This document shows positions 41,455 to 52,657 of a stretch of 64,000 nt of DNA, in pieces. The stretch is from positions 9,206,236 to 9,270,235 of the forward strand of contig NC_065426.1 in NCBI RefSeq assembly GCF_024362695.1. The letters are read 5' to 3'. Position numbers and translations under genes: made by a program. The notes under the pieces were generated by a model. The model saw nothing but the letters and a program-made list of their open reading frames with translations, did no database searches and was not told the origin of the DNA. The stretch is from Pectinophora gossypiella (taxonomy: Eukaryota; Arthropoda; Insecta; Lepidoptera; Gelechiidae). Position 1 is the first letter of the stretch. Each line of letters opens with the position of its first letter.

Positions 41455-41887
41455 AGCATCACGCCCGCATCTTCGAAGGGGTAGGCAGAGGTGTATAATA
41501 TTACACCCTCCCCTCGCCAGTTATGCTTAAGGCCCATGTAGATATTATGCTAATCCCTAATTTTAACGGGGTAAGAACCCGGTATTATGTGTTTTAATTA
41601 TGATAATAACTGCGTAAACCTCAAACAATTACCTATATGCATAATTTAACTTTGACCGAGTCACATAGTAAGTTACGCTATTGTTAGTGATTCGTGAAAA
41701 AAATATATACAAATCATTTATTCGCTTAGGGTAGGTAGGTACAGTCATTCATGAGCAATATCATGTACCCACTTTAGAACCCTGTCGCACTATCATATTT
41801 GACATTTAATGAGACTTACGGTGTAATTTACAAAAAAGTTAATGTGACATGGTATCAAAGTGTATAGATATAGTACTCGTGACCGTA
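41455..41887. repeat. Family J fragment and MITE H
   Basis: 41455-41545 is family J (CACGCCCGCATCTTCGAAGG). 41740-41887 is a complete mariner-like MITE H (TACAGTCATTCATGAGC ... CTCGTGACCGTA). Confidence 0.72.
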
Positions 41888-42315
41888 CAGAGTCACAATA
41901 TGCTTTAAGTCAGTGTTACAGAATCTCTATCCTGCTAATTATTATTATCATGCAAATATTAAAGAAAAAACCACTATTATTATAAAAAAAAACTATTAGT
42001 AATCAGCCATTTGCGTTTTTTACATGGCATTATTTTAGTAATATTTGACAGTGAAACTGTTTTACTGTTATAATAGTTCCGCTTCTCGAAACGGTGGCGC
42101 GAGCAAGCTGGGGACAGGGAGGAGTGGAAGAAGGGAAGAGAGGCCTTTGCCCTGCAGTGGGACATTGAGGGCTATTAATAATAATAATTATTATTATTAT
42201 TATAGTGCGTCAATTTTTAAACTTTTCAGGTATCTTATTGTATACTTTTATGCACATGCTATGCGGACTTCCAAACAATTGTAGAGAGTGTAGAGAGTGC
42301 GCCGTTTCTTCTTTT
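41888..42315. other. Intergenic; LINE tail at 42085-42190
   Basis: 42085-42190 ends GAGGCCTTTGCCCTGCAGTG and a TAATAATAATTATTATTAT run, another LINE 3' end. The rest is AT-rich. Confidence 0.5.
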
Positions 42316-42730
42316 TCTTCTTCTTCTATCGTGTGGGTTGTAACGAGAATTACGACTTGACCTCTTCAACCGTGAACCGCCAATGTAACGGCTACGTACT
42401 TACAGCAGTAAGTAGTTAACGTGCCGTACGAACACGGATCATCCCCGCACGCCGCCTCTGATAGTCTAGGGGACTCGTTCAGTGACTTGTCTTTCCGGGC
42501 ATGTCGTATAAACTGACAGAAGGATTTTGGTGTTCTCCCTTTTTGTCTCAACTCATGTTTGGATCATGGTGGTTTCCAAGATTTGCGCGCAGTTAATATC
42601 AATAAGCCCCCAATATATCAACACTGTTGCAAGTGCCACGATCACGGGATGAAATCCCGTAAATATCGGGTGTCTCATATCCCTAATTTTAACGCGGTAA
42701 CAACCCGGTATTGTGTATTCTAATTATAAT
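42316..42730 (-). repeat. SINE A remnant and dispersed LINE-like tail
   Basis: 42316-42447 is a minus-strand SINE A with deletions. 42618-42730 carries GTTGCAAGTGCCACGATCAC (minus) next to ATATCGGGTGTCTCATATCC (plus), a rearranged copy of the tail at 50110-50230. Confidence 0.6.
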
Positions 42731-42952
42731 TATAAACACGTTATAAAATGCTTATTAATAGAACTCAATCAATCTTATTTTCAACTCAATCTATCGATTG
42801 ATTTTCGAATTTTAATTTTGAATTACACAATGAGTGCAACTCTTGCTTGACCGCTTTCATTGATGACGTCACGTCCAAAAAAACTTCGTTTTAACGTTTC
42901 GTAAAAAGTATAATAATATCGTTTGTCTAAAATAGCGTTTAAGTTCTTCTTC

Positions 42953-43267
42953 TTATCGTGTGGGTTGTGAATTGGAATACCAACTTCATCAACCCTGGTG
43001 TCAGAGTTATTATTGAGCCGCCAAAGGCCTCTGACATGGCTCATGTAACGATCACTCACTTATATCCGTTGGTCCCGGTACCAACGGCTTAACATGCCTT
43101 CCGAAGCACGGATCATCTTACTTTTGGACAATCAGGTGATCAGCCTGTAAAGTCCTAACCAAACTAGGGATCACAAAGTGATTTTTTGTGATATGTCTCC
43201 ACCGGGATACGAACCCGGGGCCTCCGGATCGTGAGCCCAACACTCAACCACTGGACCATGGAGGTCG
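42953..43267 (-). repeat. SINE family A, full-length
   Basis: A minus-strand copy; head at 43267 (ATGGTCCAGTGGTTGAGTGT), tail at 42953 (CACACGATAAGAAGAAG). Confidence 0.83.
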
Positions 43268-43319
43268 TATGAGTCAAACAGTCCTTTTTTTCCTAAATCA
43301 TTGCAATGACATCATATCA

Positions 43320-43435
43320 CATGTACAGTCAGAGACACATCCATCGTAAAATGAACGATGAACTAAGTACCCACGGTTCACAGAGCTTTCTCTTAGAGCA
43401 ACGTGATAGGTGGTGAGCCGTATCGCCGTCTATAA
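43320..43435 (+). repeat. Repeat family E, 5'-eroded
   Basis: AGCTTTCTCTTAGAGCAACG and GGTGAGCCGTATCGCCGTCT place it in family E. Confidence 0.7.
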
Positions 43436-43800
43436 TGACATTAATGACGTCACAAGTCATGTTAATCGATCCCTGAACCAGATGGCGTATCGTATGCCAT
43501 GTGCCGTTACCCGACCGCGGCCGGTGAAAGTGGTGTTATGTAAAAAACGCAACCGATCGCCGTATGTGTGGCGTGTTAAGGGGAACCTGTTTGAGACTTA
43601 TTATAATAAAAATATTGTAAGCGCCAGCTCATCATCACCTTTCTTGCAATGAAAATGGTATCATTGCCCGTTCGAGCAACCACCGAACTAATTTTAACTT
43701 AATTTGACAGGACTAAATAATAATAATAATAGATAGATAGATAAAATAATAATAATACTCATTTATTTCAGCCAATAAAGCCATAGTTATAGAAAAATTA
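43436..43800. other. No recognised feature
   Basis: An open frame runs from the family E end through 43652 but has no recognisable domain and is probably chance. A GATA simple repeat is near 43730. Confidence 0.4.
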
Positions 43801-43812
43801 CAAAAAATAAAT

Positions 43813-44106
43813 CATCATCATCATCAGCCCATTAACGTCCCCACTGCTGGGGCACGGGCCTTCCCTATGGATGGATAGGGAGAACGGGCCTTAAACCATC
43901 ACGCGGGCCCAGTGCGGATTGATGGTTATTAACGACTGCTAATGCAGCCGGGACCAACGGCTTAACGTGCCTTCCGAAGAACGGAGGAGCTCGAGATGAA
44001 AACTTTTTTTTTTGTGGTCACCCATCCTATGACTGGCGTTTGCGAAAGTTGCTTAACTTCAACAATCGCAGACCGAGCGCGTTCACCGCTGCACCACCGC
44101 GCTCCT
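43813..44106 (-). repeat. SINE family C (5S-like), full-length, with target duplication
   Basis: A minus-strand copy flanked by CAAAAAATAAAT at 43801-43812 and 44107-44118. Confidence 0.9.
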
Positions 44107-44118
44107 CAAAAAATAAAT

Positions 44119-44584
44119 ATACAGAATGAATTAAAATAAAAGAGTAAAAAATAAAATATTAACCTACATAATTATAAAGTTTAGTCAATGCATGTTACTT
44201 TTTGTTCGCGGTCTGGTATACACGATGCCAATGTCGAAATATCGGGCTGCTGTATATGTCATTACATTACATAAAATTAACTCTATCCTTTTCTTGCCTT
44301 TTGTGCAGGACGGCACTTATTCATATATTCATATTCATTTATTGCATGTCACAAACATAAATTAAAGTGGAACCTAGTAAAAAGGTGTCGAACTAAAATC
44401 GGGTTAATTTTGTGTGCACCCGAATGGGCACCAATGTATTTTATTTCATTTTTATTAATAATGTTTATTTTATTTTATTTATTAGGACATTCATAATTTT
44501 AATTTTATTTCATTTTAATTTATTTGAATAGAGAAGCTGTTATTTTAAATTCTGGTAAAAAATGAGCATAAATAAAATAAATGT
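44119..44584. other. Intergenic filler
   Basis: 44270-44470 matches the unclassified repeat at 17755-17890 (GTGCAGGACGGCACTTATTC, TGTGCACCCGAATGGGCACC). No coding. Confidence 0.45.
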
Positions 44585-44825
44585 AAGACGGAAGGGGCAA
44601 GTCACAGTGACTGTAACCTGGAACCTGTAACTGTCAGTGCTATTCAGAGGCGGAGGACAGGTATTCTAGTACGGCTTTGAAATAGACTACTCTGGGCGCC
44701 ACCATCTCGCTCGCGTTAGACAGAGTACTGCCGGGCAGAAGGCAAAAGGGACACTGCCCTATTTTTCCCTAAAAAGTACAGCATGCTACACCGACAAGAG
44801 CGTGGCTCTTAAATTAGTGATAATT
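44585..44825 (+). repeat. Dispersed repeat R
   Basis: GACGGAAGGGGCAAGTCACA, TAGTACGGCTTTGAAATAGA, GCTACACCGACAAGAGCGTG. Matches 22376-22640 apart from small deletions. Confidence 0.72.
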
Positions 44826-45139
44826 TAATGTACGTGGCATCGTCACAATTGTGTTTTGAACTAAGTTTCCTAGGTCAAAGATAAATTATGAAATTCTGAT
44901 TACTAAATAAAGACAGATCTAAATTTGAGAAGACCCGTTTTCTTTTTTCTATTTAACTTAATTATGAATTTTAATAAATAAATTAAAAATAATGAGTGAG
45001 ACATCGACATCGTATCAACAGTGGCTGCAAGTTGTCTTTGATTACTTGTGGCTCTGCCCACCCCATTAGGGATTACGGGCGTGAGTTTATGTATGTATGT
45101 GTATGAGTGAGACATTTTTATCACGTTTTTCTATAGAGC
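44826..45139. other. No recognised gene; LINE-tail words
   Basis: 45017-45110 shares GGCTGCAAGTTGTCTTTGAT and GGGCGTGAGTTTATGTATGT with LINE tails elsewhere. Confidence 0.45.
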
Positions 45140-45285
45140 CTCTCCCCCCATGTCACCCCACCCCCATGCCAACCCCCCCCCCCATGTCACCCCATGTCAC
45201 CTCCCCCCATGTCACCTCCCCCCATGTCACCTCCCTCCATGTCACTCACCCTCCTATGTCACCCCCCCCCCCCATGTCACCACAA
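45140..45285. repeat. C-rich minisatellite of CCCCCATGTCACCTC units
   Basis: The motif CCCATGTCACC recurs at least seven times at roughly 15-bp spacing, with variable C-runs. Strongly strand-asymmetric. Confidence 0.9.
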
Positions 45286-45540
45286 CATTCTTATCTCTGC
45301 ATTGTGCATGCAAATATTTCTTAAACAGTCATCGCCTTAAGAAGCAAGATCGAATTGGAGCTAAAATTTTTATAAGAGCAAAATAAATGCGGTACCGCAA
45401 CACAACGAGCGGTCGTTGACCTGTGACGTAACGAATGTAAACACGCGGACAATGCTTTTATTGCCTTTGTAGCAGATAATGATATATAATAAATATAAGC
45501 TGTAGTAGGTAACAGCACACCCCAAACCATGGTATCTATA

Positions 45541-45845
45541 AGAAAACCAGGGTTAAAAAGGCCACATCGAAGCAATTCATCTACAAAAAGCAATATTGCA
45601 ATTTGACATTTGCGCACATAAAAGTAAGTGCGCAATGCAAACAAATGTTAAACAGCAATATTGCTTTCTTAGATGAACTGCTTCGATATGGCCATTTTAA
45701 CCCCCCAGATATAAGAAATATTTCAATTTGAAATTGTATGTGCGCAATGCAAACCAATGCCAAATAGCAACATTGCTTTTTAGATGAATTGTGGCCTGTG
45801 AAGTGAAGTGATGAAATGAACTGTGGCCTTTTTAACCCCCCAGAT
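45541..45845. mobile_element. Hairpin MITE family K, nested or tandem copies
   Basis: GGTTAAAAAGGCCACATCGA at the left and GGCCTTTTTAACCCCCCAGA at the right. A partial internal second unit (45700-45800) suggests one copy duplicated within another. Confidence 0.72.
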
Positions 45846-46144
45846 ATAAGAAAAATAAACTCCAAAGACGATGCTACAAGTTTTTTTTTTTTAATTTTAG
45901 TTTTAGATTTACGACAATAATCATGCGCAGCTCGTAGCAAGGTTCTTGTAAGAAAACAGGAACCCATTCCAATGCCGGCCGGAGGAAAACATATCTTATC
46001 TGCGAGGAAGTGAAACCTGAATTGAACAGCGATAATTGTAATATTATGAGCATGTATATTACTAGATAATTGATGATTTAAAATTTGTATTATTGATTTT
46101 ATTGGTATGTAAATATTAACTAGTAAACTGGCAGTTTGTAAAGA
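45846..46144. other. No recognised feature
   Basis: AT-rich. Long open frames on the minus strand here are compositional. Confidence 0.4.
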
Positions 46145-46156
46145 AAACAACGAAAA

Positions 46157-46534
46157 TATTTTTTTTTTGACGTGACTTGTAGTAGATTTGCCGCAGATGG
46201 CATTAACTACTTGGCCGGACAAATGGGGAGCGCTGAAGGCTCTGACCCGGTACAACGTTTAAGACAACAGGTCTGACGGTGCCCAGTTGGGCGCGAACCT
46301 CGGCTCAGGGCGTCGTCTGAGAGGAAGAATATTGAAAGGATTACTTAATCGACCCTACTTCCATTTGAAATCGTCGACCACGCCGGCGGGGTCGGTATCG
46401 GGGTTATGAAGTGTTTGGTGTCGCGAGCTGATTGGCTGCCTCTATGGCTAGAGTAATCGGGTCGTCGGGATCGTATATTACGTCCTTCGGACGCCGATAC
46501 TTGTCAGTACCGTCCCTAATCGGGATGTATTCGG
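46157..46534 (-). mobile_element. 5'-truncated jockey-like LINE with 12-bp target duplication
   Basis: A minus-strand copy of the 3' end of the LINE at 50715-51647, with a T-run at 46157 as its poly(A). Flanked by AAACAACGAAAA at 46145-46156 and 46535-46546. It retains only the last part of the ORF. Confidence 0.88.
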
Positions 46535-46591
46535 AAACAACGAAAAAAAAGTAAAACTCGACTACGGTAAAATCGCGGTCTAAAAAGTACT

Positions 46592-46825
46592 ATGAATAAA
46601 AATTATGAGGATTGGGCCGGACATGTTTGTCGCGTGCATCCTGAGCGGTGGGCACGGATCGTCACGCATTGGGAACCTCATAACGGGTACAGGCGCCGTG
46701 GTAAACCTCGCAAGAGATGGCGTGACGACTTGGACGCTTGCCGGCGGGACTGGCCAGAGTACGCACAGTACCGGGGAGGCCTTTGCTCAGCAGTGGGATC
46801 TTGTAGGCTAGATTAGATTAGAAAA
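46592..46825 (+). mobile_element. LINE C-terminal fragment
   Basis: Encodes WAGHVCRVHPERWARIVTHW and RRRGKPRKRWRDDLDACRRD then WPEYAQY. A frame change then gives a GEAFAQQWDLVG ending. This arrangement is characteristic of the C-terminus of RTE-type insect LINEs. It ends GTAGGCTAGATTAGATTAG. Confidence 0.78.
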
Positions 46826-46862
46826 AGTATGAAACAAGAAAAAAAATCTCTAAAATTCTTCC

Positions 46863-47358
46863 GACCATTATAGACGGCGATACGACTTATCACGTTGGTC
46901 TAACAGAAAGCTCGGTGAGGTGTGGTTACTTAGTTCATCTGCGATGGATGTACCCCTGACTACCCCAATTGGGATATAGTCGTGAGCTTTGTTATACTTA
47001 TGTGTTATGTAGTGCTAAATCCTTCCGAATAAGTTTAGAAGATAGCCGCCGATAACTCTACATTCCTCTAAGTATCTTCTTCTATCGTGTGGGTTATAAG
47101 GTGAATTACCAACCTCATCAACCCTGGTGTCAGGGTTACTACTTACTTACATCAGTAAGTAGTAACCGGGACCAACGGCTTAACGTGCCTTCCGAAGCAC
47201 GGATCATCTTACTTATTGGACAATCAGGTGATCAGCCTGTAATATCCTAACCAAACTAGGGATCACAAAGTGATTTTTTTTATATGTCCCCACCGGGTTT
47301 CGAACCCGGGACCTCCGGATCGTGAGCCCAATGCTCAACCACTGGACCACGGAGGCCG
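46863..47358 (-). repeat. Repeat family E and SINE family A
   Basis: 46863-46990 is family E in minus orientation. 47081-47358 is a minus-strand full-length SINE A (head at 47358, GTGGTCCAGTGGTTGAGCAT). Confidence 0.8.
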
Positions 47359-47761
47359 TTATAAGTAGTAGTAGTATCTATATTCTCTCATACTCATACT
47401 GTACCTAAGTATATTTTATCAACATTACAGAAATAAAGACGATTTATCTTTCCTAATACACATTTTTTACCTCTACTACTCATTTACTACACGCATATTT
47501 ACAACATTACGCAACCCAAATCAAGAAGACAACAACCAAACAATCAATGTTTTAGCACATTTTATTGTATAGCAAATACCTTGTAGCTTTGTGAGAACGT
47601 CCGAACTTCCTCTGAGAGGTCTGTCTCACTTATAGCGAGAGAAAGAATTAGTCGATCTTAAATTCAAATTCAAAAATATCTTTATTCAATAGGTAACATA
47701 GTTACACTTTGAAACGTCAATTTTTACAAAACGAACGTCTCATCCGCCTAAAACTAGTTAC
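47359..47761. other. No recognised feature
   Basis: AT-rich intergenic DNA. Confidence 0.4.
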
Positions 47762-47902
47762 ATAACATAAACTGCCTATATACGTCCCACCGCTGAGCAC
47801 AGGCCTCCCCTCAATCAATCGGAGGGGGTATGGAGCATACTCCACGCTGCTCCACTGCGGGTTGGTGGAGGTGTTTTTACGGCTAATAGCCGGGACCAAC
47901 GA
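47762..47902 (-). repeat. SINE family B tail fragment
   Basis: Tail to start of core (ACGTCCCACCGCTGAGCACA, GGCTAATAGCCGGGACCAAC). It breaks off inside the core. Confidence 0.75.
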
Positions 47903-49235
47903 GGAAACTAGTTACTGGACAGATACCCATAAGCGCTGTCCAGTCAAGAAGTTAATGCTATCTGCGTCAAATGTACAATAAATAACGTCAAAAAAATAAG
48001 CACTGAATGAGGGAAGTCGTCGACCTTGCTGGTAACATCGGTAACGGGGTATCAGACAAGCGCTACTCTGTTGCTCATAGCCATAGATTTACTATTACCG
48101 TACATTGAACATCAGCGCTCAAATTCAATTCAATTCTTGATGAATGGCTTCTGTGTGATCACAATTTTAGCGCTCAAAAAGTGGGATGCAAAGTTACTGT
48201 TGATATAGCGACTTTGACAGTACTTTACCTCAGTGCGCGATTAGGCGCCGAACTGGCAACACGGGGCAGTGCGTGGTAAAAATTTGCAAAAATAGAAGCT
48301 CAAAGCGAAAAAAGAATGATGGACCATCATATTTCTAATAAGTAATGACATTATGCATGTTATCACAGTATAAACATTTTCATTTTCGCAGTAAAACCCA
48401 CCAAAATTATTATTTTAGTTTAAAATACACTAAACCAAGTACTCCCGGTCAATCCGAGTAGCAGTATAACTCGACCGCGTTACGAAGCACCACGCGCTAA
48501 TATACGTAATAACGCGATTCGTACTTTTTTTTATTTGATACGATTTTTATTGAATGTATATACCGCTGTGTACAAATGTATAGCTAAACAAACGCCAAGT
48601 TTTTGCCGCATTTTTGTATCAAGCGCTGTATCTACAGTAGTGGTAAATCGATGCTCATAGCCTATACTGCTAACCCGCTATCCGCTTTCCGCTCCTCTCT
48701 CACACTGGCACCACAACCACCTGTCGCCGTGACCTCTCGACCCTGACTACGGAGATTTGGATTTTCAATTGATAAACATTGCCATTTATCAAGTCGTCTT
48801 TAATGATAGCCATCTATTTTATACATATTTAAACGTCTTTAAATAAGTTCAACATACATACATAAACTCACGCCTATTTCCCACCGGGGTCATAAAATTG
48901 TTTTTTAAAAAATCGGCAAAAATATTCCAAATTCAATTTGTTAATTCATTAAAACTCAAAACTGCGTACTGATTCTATAACGCTCATCGAAATTACAGTA
49001 AATGAAAACACGAGCTAATGGCCGCACTAGACCATTAACTCTATTTGTTTGGGAAAAACCAAAACAATACGATAATTTTGTTGTTTTAAACGTTATTGTG
49101 AGAAAAACAACCACTCTAATAGCATAATTTAGTTTGTTACAGCAAGTTACCGTACATAGATCCACGTATAAAAATAATGTCGTCGAAATCGGCTGCATTA
49201 CATTAGCACTCCCCATTTGTCCAGCCAAATATGAA
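47903..49235. other. Intergenic DNA with no supported gene
   Basis: I found no exon. A LINE-tail relic (CATACATAAACTCACGCCTA) is at 48852-48895 in minus orientation. The rest appears unique. Confidence 0.4.
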
Positions 49236-49451
49236 ATCCGTTACATCAGTAAGTACTAACCGCTACTAACGACTTAACGTGCCTTCCGAAGCACGGATCA
49301 TCTTACTTTCGGACAATCTGGTGATCAGCTGTAATGTCCTAACCCGACTAGGGATCACGAAGTGATTATTGTGATATGTCCCCACCGGGATCCGAACCCG
49401 AGACCTCTGGAGCGTGAGCCCAACGCTCAACGACTGGACCACGGAGGCCGT
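49236..49451 (-). repeat. SINE family A, head and core only
   Basis: A minus-strand copy; head at 49451 (GTGGTCCAGTCGTTGAGCGT). The tail is missing beyond TTACATCAGTAAGTACTAAC. Confidence 0.78.
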
Positions 49452-49707
49452 TGATCCCAGAATAGATGAAACGAAGCTTGAAGGCTTGAAGGAAGCGCGA
49501 AACGCGCGCCATACAAGTATGAGTAAATAGTTCATACTTTAACTTTGAACTCCACTCGTCCGCAAATTTTACGAGGCCCAGAGCCTATAGATACTATATT
49601 AAAAGGTTGCCTTGTGCATTATAACCTGCAAAATCAAATATCGACTAAGTATCATGTAAGGAGATCCCTCTTTATCGCAGGAAAGCTTAAAACCTTAGTA
49701 ATACATT

Positions 49708-50080
49708 GGCCCCGATTCCTGCAGACACCGCCTAATTTTATTTTAAGTTATATCCGTCAGTTTCATATCCGTCGAAAAGGAAAGGGACGGATGTTTCACA
49801 GCTCTTAATTTTAGGAAGAATGAGTAAATGAATGAATAACCCGAGCGAATCAAAAAGGTACGTCACTGGTATGCAATCCGTTTGACATGCTGTCTACTAA
49901 CTGTGTCGGGTTATTGACTGATGTAAAATTTTTAGACGGTTTTTTTTAGATTTGTGCTTAAAATTGACGTGTGTTTCATAAATTTTATGCTTGTCGATTA
50001 CCCGTCCCTTTCTTTTTCGGCGGATAAGAAAATGACAGATATAACTTAAAATAAAATTAGATGGTATTTACAGGAATTAG
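49708..50080. mobile_element. MITE family F, full-length
   Basis: About 370 bp with ~70-bp imperfect inverted ends: GGCCCCGATTCCTGCAGACA on the left and the complement of TGGTGCTAATTCCTGTAAAT on the right. Shared inner arm motifs are TTTTATTTTAAGTTATA and GGAAAGGGACGG. Confidence 0.82.
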
Positions 50081-50109
50081 CACCACTGTTTTAGGTTTAC
50101 GCTGTTATC

Positions 50110-50230
50110 AGTCATCCCGTGATCATGGCACTTGCAACAGTGTCGAAATATCGGGAGTCTCATATCCCTTATTTAAACGCGGTAAGAACCAGTAATTATG
50201 TGTTTTAACTTTAGTAATATCGGCTATTTA
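50110..50230 (+). repeat. Dispersed LINE-like 3' tail
   Basis: GATCATGGCACTTGCAACAG, TCGAAATATCGGGAGTCTCA and ATTATGTGTTTTAAC, as at 30655-30780. Confidence 0.6.
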
Positions 50231-50702
50231 TCAAAAAAATACTGTTGTATGCAGTGTCTAACGAAAAGTAATGATAAGATTGCAGCCTATCACATAAAAT
50301 GTACGTTGCCGGTAAAGTAGCTATGGAATTTGAGAAGCAGTAGAGCTATCGTAGTTATCTGTTTGCAGGAGTACTAGTAAAAGAGAGCGAGGTTGAACCG
50401 GCGACAGCGGTTCTCATACAAAATGCGCGTTAGGGTTTTTCTATCCCGTGATATATACATTCACTCCTCGCCAGCTTAACAGTACATGGGACTTACACAG
50501 TACAGTACAGCACTTAATTCAGACTCAAAAAAAAAATAAAAAAAACCCCGACCAGAAAAAAGTGCGCTAACAGCAGACCAGCTCAGTCAGATCCCACGTA
50601 TGCTTGCAAGCAAACTGAGTGTGTAATATTCCTATCACACCTAACAAACGACCGGATGACCTTGTAAACCCGAACCGATTTCCACCAAACATAGCTAAGA
50701 AC
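50231..50702. other. No recognised feature
   Basis: Unassigned intergenic DNA with an A-run near 50530. Confidence 0.4.
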
Positions 50703-50714
50703 ACTCTCGACTGA

Positions 50715-51613
50715 AGGGCTATTATAACACGCCACGGTCTAGGGCTATTATAACACGCCACGGTCACGCCGTCAACTTAAAATCATTAAGATGTTTGGCA
50801 AGCCGATCCCTTGGGAGGAGCAAGTCAAATATCTCGGCGTAGTCTTAGATAGACGTCTTACTTTCAAGGCCCATATCAAACGTGTGCGCGATCGCGCCGC
50901 GTTTGTAATGGGCCGTCTTCACTGTCTTCTTAACAAGCGAAGTAAATTGTCCCTTAGGAATAAGGTGAAAATCTACACGACTTGCATCCGTCCGATCATG
51001 ACCTATGCAGGGGTAGTTTTCGCTCATGCGAGTCCCTCTCAAATCCACCGTCTACAGGTAATACAAAATCGTTTCATGCGGAAAGCCACGGGAGCTCCGT
51101 GGTTCCTTCGCAATGAAAATCTGCACATTGACCTAGGTCTGCCAACCATTGCCCAATGGCTCAAATTAGCTTCCAAACGTTTTTTCGATTCTGCTCCGCA
51201 CCACCCAAATCCCCTGGTAGTTGCGGCTTCCGAATACATCCCGCTTAGGGACGGTACTGAAAAGTATCGGCGTCCGAAGGACGTAATATACGATCCCGAC
51301 GACCCGATTACTCTAGCCATAGAGGCAGCCAATCAGCTCGCGACACCAAACACTTCAGGACCCCGATACCGACCCCGCCGGCGTGGTCGACGATTTCCCT
51401 CATTCAGCGCTTATCGCTATCGACCCACTAGGGTCGATTAATTCTTTCAAATATTTTTCCTCTCAGACGACGCCCTGAGCCGAGGTTCGCGCCCAACTGG
51501 GCACCCTCAGGCCTGTCGTCTTAAACGTTGTACCGGGTGAGAGCCTTCAGCGCTCCCCATTTGTCCGGCCAAGTAGTTAATGCCATCTGCGGCAAATCTA
51601 CAATAAGTCACGT

Positions 51614-51647
<34 letters not shown>
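50715..51647 (+). mobile_element. 5'-truncated jockey-like LINE, 933 bp, with poly(A) and 12-bp target duplication
   Basis: Holds the last part of ORF2, a 3' UTR, and about 33 A at 51615-51647. Flanked by ACTCTCGACTGA at 50703-50714 and 51648-51659. The 5' end carries a local duplication of GGGCTATTATAACACGCCAC (50716 and 50740). A second family member is at 46157-46534. Confidence 0.93.
50791..51441 (+). CDS. C-terminal part of a jockey-clade LINE reverse transcriptase ORF2
   Basis: 216 residues from the first Met; the open frame extends a little upstream. It starts in the RT thumb (VKYLGVVLDRRLTFKAHIKR). The conserved connection region follows (NKVKIYTTCIRPIMTYAGVV, LQVIQNRFMRKATGAPWFLR, LHIDLGLPTI) and then a basic tail ending TRVD. 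The RT palm with its catalytic Asp box and the endonuclease are missing through 5' truncation, so it is not functional. Not a host gene. Confidence 0.92.
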   Translation: MFGKPIPWEEQVKYLGVVLDRRLTFKAHIKRVRDRAAFVMGRLHCLLNKRSKLSLRNKVKIYTTCIRPIMTYAGVVFAHASPSQIHRLQVIQNRFMRKATGAPWFLRNENLHIDLGLPTIAQWLKLASKRFFDSAPHHPNPLVVAASEYIPLRDGTEKYRRPKDVIYDPDDPITLAIEAANQLATPNTSGPRYRPRRRGRRFPSFSAYRYRPTRVD

Positions 51648-51653
<6 letters not shown>

Positions 51654-51659
51654 GACTGA

Positions 51660-52009
51660 TATACCTTTTAAATAAAAAAAACCGCATTAAAATCGGATCA
51701 TCCGTTTCGGAGCTACGATGCCACAGGCAGACACATAAACATTTACACATACTTACACGTCAAACTTATAACACCCCGTCGAATTTGCGTCGGGGGGTTA
51801 AAAAGTCGGATTCAGTAGCTTCAAAGAACTAAGGTTCTTTGCTACTGTTAGATAGAAAAGAATCGATCGACCTAATATCGACTGATACATCACTAAGCTA
51901 ATGAACGTCACGACACTAGCTTACGTACTTTGGGAGATCTAATTCTTACCGCGCATTGAGACGATTGTAAAAATATGTTATCTTATTGAAATATTATAAT
52001 CACTAATTG
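51660..52009. other. No recognised feature
   Basis: Unassigned intergenic DNA. Confidence 0.4.
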
Positions 52010-52159
52010 TACGGTCACGAGTAGGTACTAATATGTATACACTTTGAAACCGTGCCACATTAACTTTTTTGACAAATTAAACCGTAAGTCTCATTAAATG
52101 TCAAATATGGTAGTGCGACAGGGTTCTAAAGTGGGTATATGATATTGCTCATGACTGTA
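52010..52159 (-). mobile_element. Mariner-like MITE H
   Basis: Inverted full copy: TACGGTCACGAG ... GCTCATGACTGTA, flanked by TA. Confidence 0.8.
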
Positions 52160-52501
52160 CTGAACAGGTCGTTCTGTATAATACTACATAGACAATAGTA
52201 ATGCTTTTTATGTCATATGTTACATAAACTTTAAGTAATGACACAACCTACTTGTTATCAAAGGCAATTAAACTAATGACTTTTATGTAAATGTACGGTT
52301 GTTTACAATTTACAATCTCAACGCACAAAAAGTTATAATAAACACGATTATTTTTTGTTTATAGCAAAAAAAGGATTAATGCGTGTTCTATTGTTAATAT
52401 ATAAAAAAATCCACGATTCGTACAACACTGGAAAAAAGAAAAAATAAGTTTTCGAAAATCAGAACAATTATGCAGTGACTGATTAGTATGCAGTAGTACG
52501 A
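52160..52501. other. No recognised feature
   Basis: AT-rich intergenic DNA with no exon or repeat recognised. Confidence 0.4.
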
Positions 52502-52657
52502 TGTTTTCCTTCGTTGCTAAGAACGTGATAATCATTTATGTAACGTGATAATAATTAAAAAATAAATTTGAGAATCAATGCCTTAGGCTTGTGCTGGAAT
52601 CGAACCTGCGACCTCAAAGTGAGAGACAAGCGTTCTACCAACTGAACTACCACGGCT
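52502..52657 (-). repeat. SINE family D, head half
   Basis: A minus-strand copy; head at 52657 (GTGGTAGTTCAGTTGGTAGA). It breaks off within the body. Confidence 0.76.

Noticed and set aside
43410..43652. An 80-residue plus-strand open frame
   Set aside because: Begins within repeat family E and has no recognisable domain or splice context.
45581..46255. A 224-residue minus-strand open frame
   Set aside because: Runs through a hairpin MITE, a T-run and a LINE 3' UTR, with an internally repeated sequence and no domain.
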